NCBI GenBank assembly: GCA_903819605.1
Contig: CAIJEA010000084.1
Location: 1-13,412 of the forward strand
Origin: an uncultured cyanobacterium
GTDB taxonomy: Bacteria; Cyanobacteriota; Cyanobacteriia; Pseudanabaenales; Pseudanabaenaceae
DNA length: 13,412 nucleotides
Direction: 5' to 3'
In this document: one piece after another, positions 1 to 6,810 of the stretch
How the letters are laid out: each line of letters starts with the position of its first letter
How positions within the stretch are numbered: position 1 is the first letter of the stretch
Position numbers and translations under genes: made by a program
Notes under the pieces: generated by a model
The model's input: only the letters and a program-made list of their open reading frames with translations
Database searches by the model: none
What the model was told of the DNA's origin: nothing

Positions 1-24
1 GTGATGCAATTCTCTCCGGTTCCC

Positions 25-261
25 TTAGCGGTTTGGGGCCGTATCCATTGCCAATGCCAGCATCAGTAAAGTGTAGCTGTTGCGCCGGTCATTAAAAATT
101 TTATGTGGATAGTCTGGAAGCATTTGCTGCAGCAAAGGTATTTGATTTTTTAAGTTTATGCGGTAACATTTTATACAGGCAGTAAGGCCCGCAGATTTTA
201 CATACCGGATGAGGCACCTGCCACTGCTGAAGAAACCTGTTGGTACATCAAACAGGTTTCT
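25..261 (-). other. Open frame without a proper start, downstream of the sensor kinase
   Basis: This is the only structured signal in the first 247 bases apart from the inverted repeat at 226-266. On the minus strand a frame stays open for 78 codons (261 down to 28) and stops with TAA at 25-27. Its first in-frame ATG is at 121-123, which leaves only 32 residues (beginning MLPDYPHKIFNDRR, ending ALAMDTAPNR). There is no ribosome binding site before that ATG. The conceptual sequence is not obviously random, but I recognise no family. It could be the tail of a decayed gene, a short dispersed intergenic repeat, or chance. Treat it as non-coding unless homologues appear. Confidence 0.2.
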
Positions 262-266
262 TCAGC
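226..266. repeat. Perfect 16-bp inverted repeat around the kinase stop codon
   Basis: Arm 226-241 (GCTGAAGAAACCTGTT) is the exact reverse complement of arm 251-266, with a 9-base loop at 242-250. The loop contains the kinase stop codon (TGA on the minus strand, 248-250), so one arm encodes the last residues and the other lies just downstream. In the minus-strand transcript this would form a strong hairpin right at the end of the message. No T-run follows it, so it is not a classical intrinsic terminator, but it could protect the 3' end or end transcription without a U-tract. Confidence 0.75.
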
Positions 267-3200
267 CACTGCATCATTTTGTTGTATAATAATTTTTCAT
301 CAATGGGTTTGGAGATATAATCATTCATTCCTGCCGCTAGATAACTTGCCTGTGCTTCATCAGTCATATTCGCGGTTACGGCGATGATGTATGGGCGCGA
401 TTCTTCACCCCACTCTTCTGAAATTCTTTTTGCCACTTCCATTCCATCCATTTCAGGCATTTGGATATCTAACAAAATTACGTCATAGTGCTTATCTTGC
501 AGTTTAGCTAGCACCTCTATGCCAGTGCTTGCCATGTCAGGCTCATAGCCTAGGATTTGGAGGAATTTTTGCATCATGACCTGATTAAATTCAAAGTCAT
601 CAGCGATCAGAATGCTGAGGGGAAGCGCTGCTGACAGCATGAGCTGATTTGAGATTGATGATTGAACTAGCAAACGATCGCTTTGAGGTGGTGAGAAGAC
701 TGTCTCAGTATTTGCTTTGCGATCCATTAAGTCTAATTCAAAACTAAAAGTGCTACCTCTGCCAATCTCGCTGAATACGATGATTGTTCCGCCCATCTTC
801 TTGACCAGACTTTGACTGATCGCTAAGCCTAAACCCGTGCCTTCAGATTTCATCTTTTCCTTGCCAACCTGCTCAAAGGGCAAAAATATTTTTTCAAGTT
901 CTGTGGCAGCTATACCTACGCCTGTATCGCTGATCGCAAATTTGATTAGCTCATTAATATTCCCAGATTGGTCAATTGAATGACTCTTGCTAACTGCGAA
1001 GGTGATTTCGCCAATATCTGTAAATTTAATGGCATTGGAAATCAAATTTAACAGAACCTGTCTCAATCTTTTTTCATCGGCATAGATGTTTTCAGGTAGA
1101 TCGGCTGCGAACTGAGTTGTAAAGTTAATATTCTTTTCAGTAGCCTTCATCCTTATCATATCTACCGTGATTTGTAAGAAATTAGTTAGAGCTAAAAGAT
1201 TTGGCTCGATCGCCATTTTCTCGGCTTCGATTCTGGAGATATCGAGTAGATCTTGAATTAAATAGAGAAGATGCTCGCCCGATTGATAAATAATGCCTAG
1301 ATACTCCTGTGCATCATTATCTAAATTAGGCATGGATTTTAGGATTTGCGAAAAACCCATAATTGCATTGAGGGGAGTGCGTAATTCGTGACTCATACTG
1401 CCTAGAAATTTGCTTTTCGCCCGATTTGCCGCTTCAGACGCAATGATGGCTTCGGACAATGCTTGATTTTGGGTGATGAGCTGTTGCTTTTGGGATTTAC
1501 GTTCGGTGATGTCTTCGATCGCGATCAAAACCATCTTGCCAACATTGGCTTGAAAGATCTCACAGGCATTTAACAATATGGAGCGAGTGCCAAGATGAGC
1601 AAAGGTTTGCGTAATTTCATAATCTTGGACAGAAATATCATGACTGAGAATATCGTTGAGCAGCGATCGCAGTTTGGGAATATTCCAATCACCCTGCCCT
1701 AAATCGAAGATTGATTGATTTTCGGTTTGGGTAGGCAGCATCTGGAAAACTTGATAAAAGGCGAGATTTGCCGTAACCACTTTTAGTTCAGCATCTAGTA
1801 CCAGTAAAGGCTGGCGTAGAGTCTCGACGATCGCTTTGGAATAGTTGCGTGAAGACTCTAACTGTATCGCATTCTTTTTGATTAAATCGATATCAATCAA
1901 ACTAATGACAACACCATCAATTTGATTTTCGATGGTTCGATAGGGTCTGATTCTGAGGCTATACCAATGCTCTGCGTTGTCTTGGACATCTTGCTCGTAA
2001 GGGATGAGCGTATTGATTACCGTTGTAATCAAATCTCTGAGATTAGAAATATTGATATTGGACTGAATATCGCTAAAGGGTCGCCCTATATCACTAGGGA
2101 TGAGGTTAAATATTTCCTCTGCTATGGGTGTAAATCGGCGGATTCGCAAATCTCCTGACAGCATCAAAATGGGCATATTCATGCTGCTTAGCAGATTTTG
2201 CATGTCATTACTGACCTGTTGTAACTGCACATTGCGGCTGCGAAGTTCGTCGTTAATCGTGCTTAGTTCTTCATTGGTGGCATGGATTTCCTCTTTAGCG
2301 GTTTCTAGTTCTTCATTAGCGCTCTGCAATTCCTCATTGCTAGACAAAATCTCTTCGCTCGAAACCTTGAGATCTTGATTGGCTGCTTCCTGCGATTCAA
2401 TGATCGATCGCAAATATCTTTTCGTGCTCTCTAGTTCATGGGTAAGGCGAATTACTTCGAGTTCAGCTTCAGTCTGACGAACTTTACGGGACTTGATTTT
2501 GGGGAATGCGTCTAGAGGTGCGATTGCGGTTGGCTTTTTGCGGCTTTCAAATAGTACTAAAAAGAAGCGATCGCTATTGATCTTTAAGGGAATCACATCC
2601 AGCTTTACCAAAATATCGGGCTGCAACTCAATCCCATCTTTAGAGATCGGCATATCGTGAAGTTTTGCCTCATGAATCGACGATCGCAAATCTAGCCTTA
2701 ACTCTGTTCGCGCCATCTTCAGCAAATTTAGGCTTGCCTTACCGGGAGATGGTTCTAGGTAGGGGCTAGTTTGTCCCCGAAATTGCAAGATATCTAGCTC
2801 CTCATTGACCATTACCCCCACAGGCGCATATTTGCTCAATACCACCTGATCGGCTAATTGTTCTAAATTAATCTCTGCCGCCGATTCACCTCGTTTGGTT
2901 ACACTTGCAGGTGCAGACTCATAGCTGCTTTTGACAAAGTTAAAATTCATGCGTGCTGGCGTGATTTTGCGCTTATAAATGCGGTGTTTTTTGTCAATGT
3001 TCGTGAATAGCTCCGTAGCATTTCCGATGCCCTCAGAACTGCCTAACATCAAAAATCCTTCTGGATTGAGGGCATAGTGAAAAATTGGCATGATCTTTTT
3101 CTGAAGCACTGGTTCTAGATAGATCAGCATATTGCGACAACTGATCAGATCTAGTCGCGAGAATGGTGGATCGCTAGTCAAGTTTTGCCTTGCAAATACG

Positions 3201-4498
3201 CATGATTCTCTCACCAACTTCCCAATCTGATAGCCATTATCAACAGCGGTAAAAAAGCGACTCAAGCGCTCTGGAGAAACACCCCCCACTAAATTTTGCT
3301 CGTAAAATCCTATTCTTGCCTTATTGATGACGATTTCACTAATATCAGTCGCAAAAATCTGAATATGATGTTTGATCGGGCGATCGTCCAAAAATTCCAG
3401 CAAACTGATGGCGATCGAATAAACTTCCTCACCCGTAGAGCAACCTGCCACCCAAATCCTGATCGGTAAATCGGGCGATTTATTTTGACAAATTGCAGGG
3501 AAAACCATTTGCTGTAAAGCAATAAAAGATTCTGGATCGCGGAAGAAGCTAGTTACGTTAATTAAAATATCGTGATAGAGCTTTTCGACTTCATCGGGAT
3601 GCTCTTGCAAATACGTTACATAAGCATCTAACTGATTTAAGTTGATCAGTCCCATGCGTCGCGCAATTCTGCGCTTGATCGTGCCTTGCTTGTAATGGCT
3701 AAAGTCTATGCCCATCGCATTGTGCAACAGCGCAAAGATCGTTGGCAATGATTCTAAATTTTCTGCAAAAATTGGTACGGTTTCTGGATCGTCCGTCTCG
3801 TCTGTCTCATCAATATCAAGTTCGGCATTAGCCTGTCTATTGCCTTGGCTAATATTCACTAATTCCGCCGCAATTTCCGCAGGAGACAGTACAAAATCCA
3901 CATAACTCGAAGCGATCGCGATCATCGGCATTGTCGGGAATTCGGCGGAGGCAAGATCTTGAGCAAAGGTGATTCCACCTGCTGACTTGATCACTCCTAA
4001 TCCTGCTGTGCCATCTTCATTACTACCTGACAAGACTATGGCGATCGCCTGACTACCGCGATCCGCAGCCAGTGAGCTAAAAAATCCATCAATGACCATA
4101 TACTTGCCCCTCACCCGCCGCCGCGGTTCGAGCTTTAAAACGCCTTGATCCAGTGTCATGAGAGTGTTGGGAGGGATGACATACACTGAATTGGGCACGA
4201 TCTTCATGCCATCCTGAGCTTGATTGACAGGCATCTTAGTCGCTTTCTGGAGGATCTCGCTTAACTGGCTATCATGCTCGGGCGCTAAATGTTGGATGAG
4301 GACAAAGCCCATTCCGATATCGGGCGGTAAATTTTTTAGCAGTTGTGTATATGCATCTAGCCCCCCTGCTGACGCTCCAATTGCCGCGATCGCAAATGGC
4401 TCTTGCATCTCTATTTCAAACTCTTTCGGGGCACTCAATGAGCCAGATTCTTCTACACTTGATGTTATCTCAGAATTAGAGTCTGGCTCAGAAATCAT
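248..4498 (-). CDS. CheB-CheR-PAS-histidine kinase-receiver fusion protein
   Basis: A 1416-residue cytoplasmic hybrid sensor; no membrane segment is visible. Domains in order: CheB-type methylesterase (about 33-215) with catalytic Ser43 in GASAGG, His70 and Asp162; CheR-type methyltransferase (about 250-505) with NVTSFFRD at 314 and the SAM-binding stretch VAGCSTGEE at 349-357; a long Glu-rich coiled coil (about 675-765); two PAS-like domains (about 768-870 and 885-1000); a histidine kinase with His1037 in SHELRTP, Asn1155, DTGVGI at 1191 and GTGLGL at 1220; and a C-terminal receiver with acidic pair Asp1300/Asp1301, phospho-acceptor Asp1344, Thr1375 and Lys1397. All catalytic residues I can check are present. 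CheB lacks its usual N-terminal receiver. No chemoreceptor, CheA or CheW lies nearby, so the target is unknown. The ATG at 4498 has no clear Shine-Dalgarno site but gives a natural N-terminus about 35 residues before CheB. Confidence 0.93.
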   Translation of the reverse strand: MISEPDSNSEITSSVEESGSLSAPKEFEIEMQEPFAIAAIGASAGGLDAYTQLLKNLPPDIGMGFVLIQHLAPEHDSQLSEILQKATKMPVNQAQDGMKIVPNSVYVIPPNTLMTLDQGVLKLEPRRRVRGKYMVIDGFFSSLAADRGSQAIAIVLSGSNEDGTAGLGVIKSAGGITFAQDLASAEFPTMPMIAIASSYVDFVLSPAEIAAELVNISQGNRQANAELDIDETDETDDPETVPIFAENLESLPTIFALLHNAMGIDFSHYKQGTIKRRIARRMGLINLNQLDAYVTYLQEHPDEVEKLYHDILINVTSFFRDPESFIALQQMVFPAICQNKSPDLPIRIWVAGCSTGEEVYSIAISLLEFLDDRPIKHHIQIFATDISEIVINKARIGFYEQNLVGGVSPERLSRFFTAVDNGYQIGKLVRESCVFARQNLTSDPPFSRLDLISCRNMLIYLEPVLQKKIMPIFHYALNPEGFLMLGSSEGIGNATELFTNIDKKHRIYKRKITPARMNFNFVKSSYESAPASVTKRGESAAEINLEQLADQVVLSKYAPVGVMVNEELDILQFRGQTSPYLEPSPGKASLNLLKMARTELRLDLRSSIHEAKLHDMPISKDGIELQPDILVKLDVIPLKINSDRFFLVLFESRKKPTAIAPLDAFPKIKSRKVRQTEAELEVIRLTHELESTKRYLRSIIESQEAANQDLKVSSEEILSSNEELQSANEELETAKEEIHATNEELSTINDELRSRNVQLQQVSNDMQNLLSSMNMPILMLSGDLRIRRFTPIAEEIFNLIPSDIGRPFSDIQSNINISNLRDLITTVINTLIPYEQDVQDNAEHWYSLRIRPYRTIENQIDGVVISLIDIDLIKKNAIQLESSRNYSKAIVETLRQPLLVLDAELKVVTANLAFYQVFQMLPTQTENQSIFDLGQGDWNIPKLRSLLNDILSHDISVQDYEITQTFAHLGTRSILLNACEIFQANVGKMVLIAIEDITERKSQKQQLITQNQALSEAIIASEAANRAKSKFLGSMSHELRTPLNAIMGFSQILKSMPNLDNDAQEYLGIIYQSGEHLLYLIQDLLDISRIEAEKMAIEPNLLALTNFLQITVDMIRMKATEKNINFTTQFAADLPENIYADEKRLRQVLLNLISNAIKFTDIGEITFAVSKSHSIDQSGNINELIKFAISDTGVGIAATELEKIFLPFEQVGKEKMKSEGTGLGLAISQSLVKKMGGTIIVFSEIGRGSTFSFELDLMDRKANTETVFSPPQSDRLLVQSSISNQLMLSAALPLSILIADDFEFNQVMMQKFLQILGYEPDMASTGIEVLAKLQDKHYDVILLDIQMPEMDGMEVAKRISEEWGEESRPYIIAVTANMTDEAQASYLAAGMNDYISKPIDEKLLYNKMMQWLKKPV

Positions 4499-4549
4499 AT
4501 TTTCTTATTTTCTTTATCTTTATAAAAAGACTAACACTAATGCTGAGAA

Positions 4550-4597
4550 ACATTCCTTAAGAATTATTAAGAGATACTTGATATTTTTAAGGAATGT
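4550..4597. repeat. Inverted repeat upstream of the sensor kinase
   Basis: ACATTCCTTAA (4550-4560) is the exact reverse complement of 4587-4597; with one G-T wobble and two further A-T pairs the stem reaches 14 bp. It sits 52-99 bases upstream of the kinase start codon on the minus strand, so it may be an operator or a hairpin in the kinase 5' leader. It is AT-rich and lacks a clean T-tract on either side. No regulator can be named. Confidence 0.5.
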
Positions 4598-4653
4598 GAT
4601 AAGAGAATGATCCCACTCTTACGCTGTCATGCTCCCAGATAAATATGGTGTCT

Positions 4654-4687
4654 GCGGCTCATCCGCTTTTGCGGGTCGTTTTTTTTT
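4654..4687 (+). terminator. Orphan terminator-like hairpin with T9 tract
   Basis: Reading on the plus strand, CCGC (4663-4666) pairs with GCGG (4671-4674) around a TTTT loop, extended by an A-T and a T-G pair, and is followed after two bases by nine T's (4679-4687). A second GCGG at 4654-4657 can pair with the same CCGC around CTCAT, giving two mutually exclusive hairpins. No plus-strand gene lies upstream: only the antisense side of the kinase. It may therefore end an unannotated small RNA or an antisense transcript. The stem is short, so confidence is moderate. Confidence 0.45.
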
Positions 4688-4728
4688 GAGAATTATATAA
4701 ATTAGCTGAGAAAAACTCTGTTGACATT

Positions 4729-4976
4729 TCACTTAGGAAACCAAAATCGCCAATTATTATTGGGGCTTGTCAGTAGTTTGTATAGATCGGAATTTCCTGT
4801 AAATAAAACTTCCACAATCAATGGGAAGCTCTCAGTCTGACTCGGTGGACAACTCCAATATGGATGATGCCATTTATCTAACCCAATACTTCATTATTTA
4901 TATTCCTAAAACAAGTCATCTCAATCACCACAAAACTGCGATCGAGAAACTCTAAAATTTGTGATGGTGATTCCAT
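4729..4976 (-). pseudogene. Small unknown gene split by one frameshift
   Basis: Two minus-strand frames join into one plausible 80-odd residue protein. The first starts with ATG at 4974-4976 and reads MESPSQILEFLDRSFVV through NEVLG before a TAG at 4878-4880. The frame shifted by one base stays open from 4890 to a TGA at 4729-4731 and reads LDKWHHPYWSCPP, then PLIVEVLFTGNSDLYKLL, ending NNNWRFWFPK. One extra base near 4881-4882 would give ...NEVLGLDKWHH... without a stop. The second half has no ATG of its own. The product is rich in Trp, Pro and aromatic residues, with no signal peptide or membrane segment. I do not recognise the family. It could be a pseudogene, a sequencing indel, or less likely a programmed -1 shift. 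It has no clear Shine-Dalgarno site and shares the strand of both neighbours. Confidence 0.5.
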
Positions 4977-5000
4977 AAAAGTTAACGAAATCATTAGATT

Positions 5001-5034
5001 AAAAATGTAGAGGCAATTCATGAATTGCCACTAC
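5001..5034 (-). terminator. Palindromic hairpin ending the kinase-like gene
   Basis: GTAG (5007-5010) and CTAC (5031-5034) flank a perfect 18-bp palindrome GGCAATTCATGAATTGCC (5012-5029), with one A/A mismatch between them. On the minus strand the hairpin starts 21 bases after the stop at 5056 and runs into ATTTTT (5006 to 5001), so it fits an intrinsic terminator for the NahK-like gene. Palindromes of this style also occur as dispersed intergenic repeats in cyanobacteria (general knowledge), so it may be such a repeat doing a terminator's job. Confidence 0.6.
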
Positions 5035-5055
5035 CTCAAATCGTTTACGATTGCT

Positions 5056-6213
5056 CTACTTGCTTGATTGAATAATCTGATTAATAACTGACTCTTGAGT
5101 TTCTATGCTTTCTAACAAGCGAAATTGTACAAGCGATCGCAAAAGATTATGTTCGGGATATTCCACATGAAAGTAGATGTTTCCTGCTAAATAATCGGTA
5201 AAAAAACGCAATCCCAACTCAAATGTAATTACGCGAATTGCATCATAAACATAGGCATAGTCATATTCCGTTAAAAACGATCGCGCTGCTGATAGATATC
5301 CCTGCAAAATCCCTTGACATAGTTCCGTATCAAAGCGGACATTCAACCAATCTTCGGCATCTTCCCCCGCAGGATTACAACCCGATCGCAAACAATCGCC
5401 AATGTCATAATGGATCAAGCCTGATTTGACTGTATCGAGATCGATGACACTCATAGCCAAATTTGTCCGCCGATCGAACAAAATATTATTTACTTTTGGA
5501 TCGCCATGCATAGTTCGCAATGGCAATTTACCTGCCGCTTTCGCATCTTCTAAAATATGTACTAAATACTGGCGATCCCTCACAAACCTAAGGCAATGAT
5601 TAACTTCAGGCGATCGCTTTGTATGATGTGGAGGCTTAATCTTTGCCACAACTTCCTCATATTGCTGCAAATATCGTGGCGTAATATGAAAGCCTTCTAA
5701 AGTATTATCTAAGCGTTCGGGTGGTAGATCGCTAGTCAAATTATGGAACATCCCCAACGCATAGCCAACCTCTTGGGCTTGTTCAATATTCTCCATGACA
5801 TTATAGGACTGTGAACCTTTGATAAAACTTAGCGATCGCCAAAATTCGCCATTCTCAGTCTGAAAATAATCTAGCCCCTCTATAGTTGGTAAGATTCGCG
5901 GTATTTCCCATGGGCGATCGAGAGGATCTTTGTCGAGGCGATCGCGCACATGTTCGCTATAAATACGCATATTCCGCATTACTAGCTTTGGTTCGCGAAA
6001 CACATTTGTATTTATGCGCTGCAAGATTTGCGATTGAGCTTCTATTCCCTGCAAAGAGACTAAAAAAGTATCATTAATATTTCCACTGCCGAAAGATTGA
6101 ATATTCTCAATTTGTCCTTGCTGAACAAATTTTTTGCCGATCTCTAATAACTCATTGAAACTTTGAAGTGCGTTAGGCTGACCCATGATTTCTGATAATA
6201 TCGCGGTTAACAT
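5056..6213 (-). CDS. NahK-like APH-fold sugar kinase (phosphotransferase family)
   Basis: A 385-residue soluble protein of the aminoglycoside phosphotransferase/choline kinase fold. With the ATG at 6211-6213 as residue 1, an N-terminal glycine loop (GSGNINDTFLV, about 42-52) is followed by the ILQRINTNVF strand (about 63-72), the catalytic loop MHGDPKVNNILFD (about 235-247, catalytic Asp238) and the metal-binding segment VIDLDTV (about 256-262) with YDIGDCLRSG after it. The ILQRIN and IDLDTV...YDxGDxxRxG combination is typical of N-acetylhexosamine 1-kinases (NahK/LnpB), which phosphorylate GlcNAc or GalNAc at C1, rather than of antibiotic kinases. Substrate is inferred. An in-frame TTG at 6229-6231 would add six residues; neither start has a strong Shine-Dalgarno site, and I prefer ATG. 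It is divergent from the rhamnose operon, which suggests a role in sugar-1-phosphate supply. Confidence 0.82.
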   Translation of the reverse strand: MLTAILSEIMGQPNALQSFNELLEIGKKFVQQGQIENIQSFGSGNINDTFLVSLQGIEAQSQILQRINTNVFREPKLVMRNMRIYSEHVRDRLDKDPLDRPWEIPRILPTIEGLDYFQTENGEFWRSLSFIKGSQSYNVMENIEQAQEVGYALGMFHNLTSDLPPERLDNTLEGFHITPRYLQQYEEVVAKIKPPHHTKRSPEVNHCLRFVRDRQYLVHILEDAKAAGKLPLRTMHGDPKVNNILFDRRTNLAMSVIDLDTVKSGLIHYDIGDCLRSGCNPAGEDAEDWLNVRFDTELCQGILQGYLSAARSFLTEYDYAYVYDAIRVITFELGLRFFTDYLAGNIYFHVEYPEHNLLRSLVQFRLLESIETQESVINQIIQSSK

Positions 6214-6264
6214 ATTGGTGCTGACAACCAATTATTATTAACCTTTGCCTAAGCAAAAAATTGC
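6214..6264. promoter_or_regulatory. Divergent promoter region, kinase versus rfb operon
   Basis: Only 51 bases separate the two divergent start codons, so both promoters must lie here or reach into the coding ends. The stretch is AT-rich (ATTATTATTAA at 6231-6241) and offers TATTAT/TATTAA-like -10 elements for the plus strand and TAATAAT for the minus strand, but no convincing -35 on either. Overlapping promoters would tie expression of the two units together. Exact sites are uncertain. Confidence 0.3.
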
Positions 6265-6810
6265 ATGAATGTTGAGACTACAGCAATACCTGATGTTTTA
6301 TTAATTACTCCGAAAGTATTTGCGGATACGCGGGGTTTTTTCTATGAGTCCTATAACCATCAAAAATTTGTTGAAAAAACAGGACTAAACATCACTTTTG
6401 TCCAAGATAACCATTCGCGATCGCAAAAAAATGTGTTGCGAGGTTTGCATTATCAAATCGGCAAGCCTCAGGGTAAATTAGTGAGAGCCTTGGTCGGTGT
6501 AATTCAAGATGTTGCTGTAGATTTACGTCAGAGTTCGCCCACCTTTGGTAAATCGGTAAGCTACGTTCTAAGTGCTGAAAATTGTCAACAGTTATGGATT
6601 CCCGCAGGCTTTGCCCACGGATTTTTAGTTTTATCTGATTTCGCAGAAGTCGCCTATAAAGCTACAGATTACTATGCCCCAAGTGAAGAGCGTTGCTTAT
6701 TATGGGAAGATCCTGAAGTGGCGATCGCATGGCAACTTGACGAATCCCCAATTTTGTCTGATAAGGATGCTGTTGGCAAATCATTGAAAGAAGCAGAGTT
6801 ATTTGTATGA
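6265..6810 (+). CDS. rfbC: dTDP-4-dehydrorhamnose 3,5-epimerase
   Basis: Third enzyme of dTDP-L-rhamnose synthesis: it epimerises C3 and C5 of dTDP-4-dehydro-6-deoxyglucose. The 181-residue length is normal for RmlC. Key segments are DTRGFFYESY (21-30), VQDNHSRSQKNVLRGLHYQ (46-64) with catalytic His62, GKLVRALVGVIQDVAVDLR (70-88), WIPAGFAHGF (111-120), and YKATDYYAP (131-139) with the family's catalytic Tyr131; the partner Asp falls in LSDKD (165-169). It is a cytoplasmic cupin dimer by family. It is the first gene of the rfb operon, and its last four bases overlap the start of rfbB (ATGA), indicating coupled translation. No Shine-Dalgarno site is obvious before the ATG. Confidence 0.95.
   Translation: MNVETTAIPDVLLITPKVFADTRGFFYESYNHQKFVEKTGLNITFVQDNHSRSQKNVLRGLHYQIGKPQGKLVRALVGVIQDVAVDLRQSSPTFGKSVSYVLSAENCQQLWIPAGFAHGFLVLSDFAEVAYKATDYYAPSEERCLLWEDPEVAIAWQLDESPILSDKDAVGKSLKEAELFV

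Noticed and set aside
2100..2378. Ser/Leu-rich plus-strand frame opposite the kinase coiled coil
   Set aside because: A shadow produced by Glu/Leu codon repetition of the coiled coil read in reverse; no start context.
4224..4610. 128-codon plus-strand frame antisense to the kinase N-terminus
   Set aside because: Lies mostly over strongly supported CheB coding sequence on the other strand; the translation is Ser/Ile-rich with no recognisable domain.
4608..4690. Short plus-strand peptide beginning MLPDKYGVCGSS over the orphan hairpin
   Set aside because: About two dozen codons, no ribosome binding site, and the apparent peptide is explained by the hairpin and T-tract sequence.
4721..4726. TTGACA as a -35 element on the plus strand
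   Set aside because: No -10 at a workable distance (nearest TATTAT-like site is about 28 bases away) and no gene downstream on that strand.
4923..4972. AATCACCA / TGGTGATT inverted repeat
   Set aside because: Only 8-bp arms with a 34-base loop, within the start region of the broken mini-gene; too weak to call.
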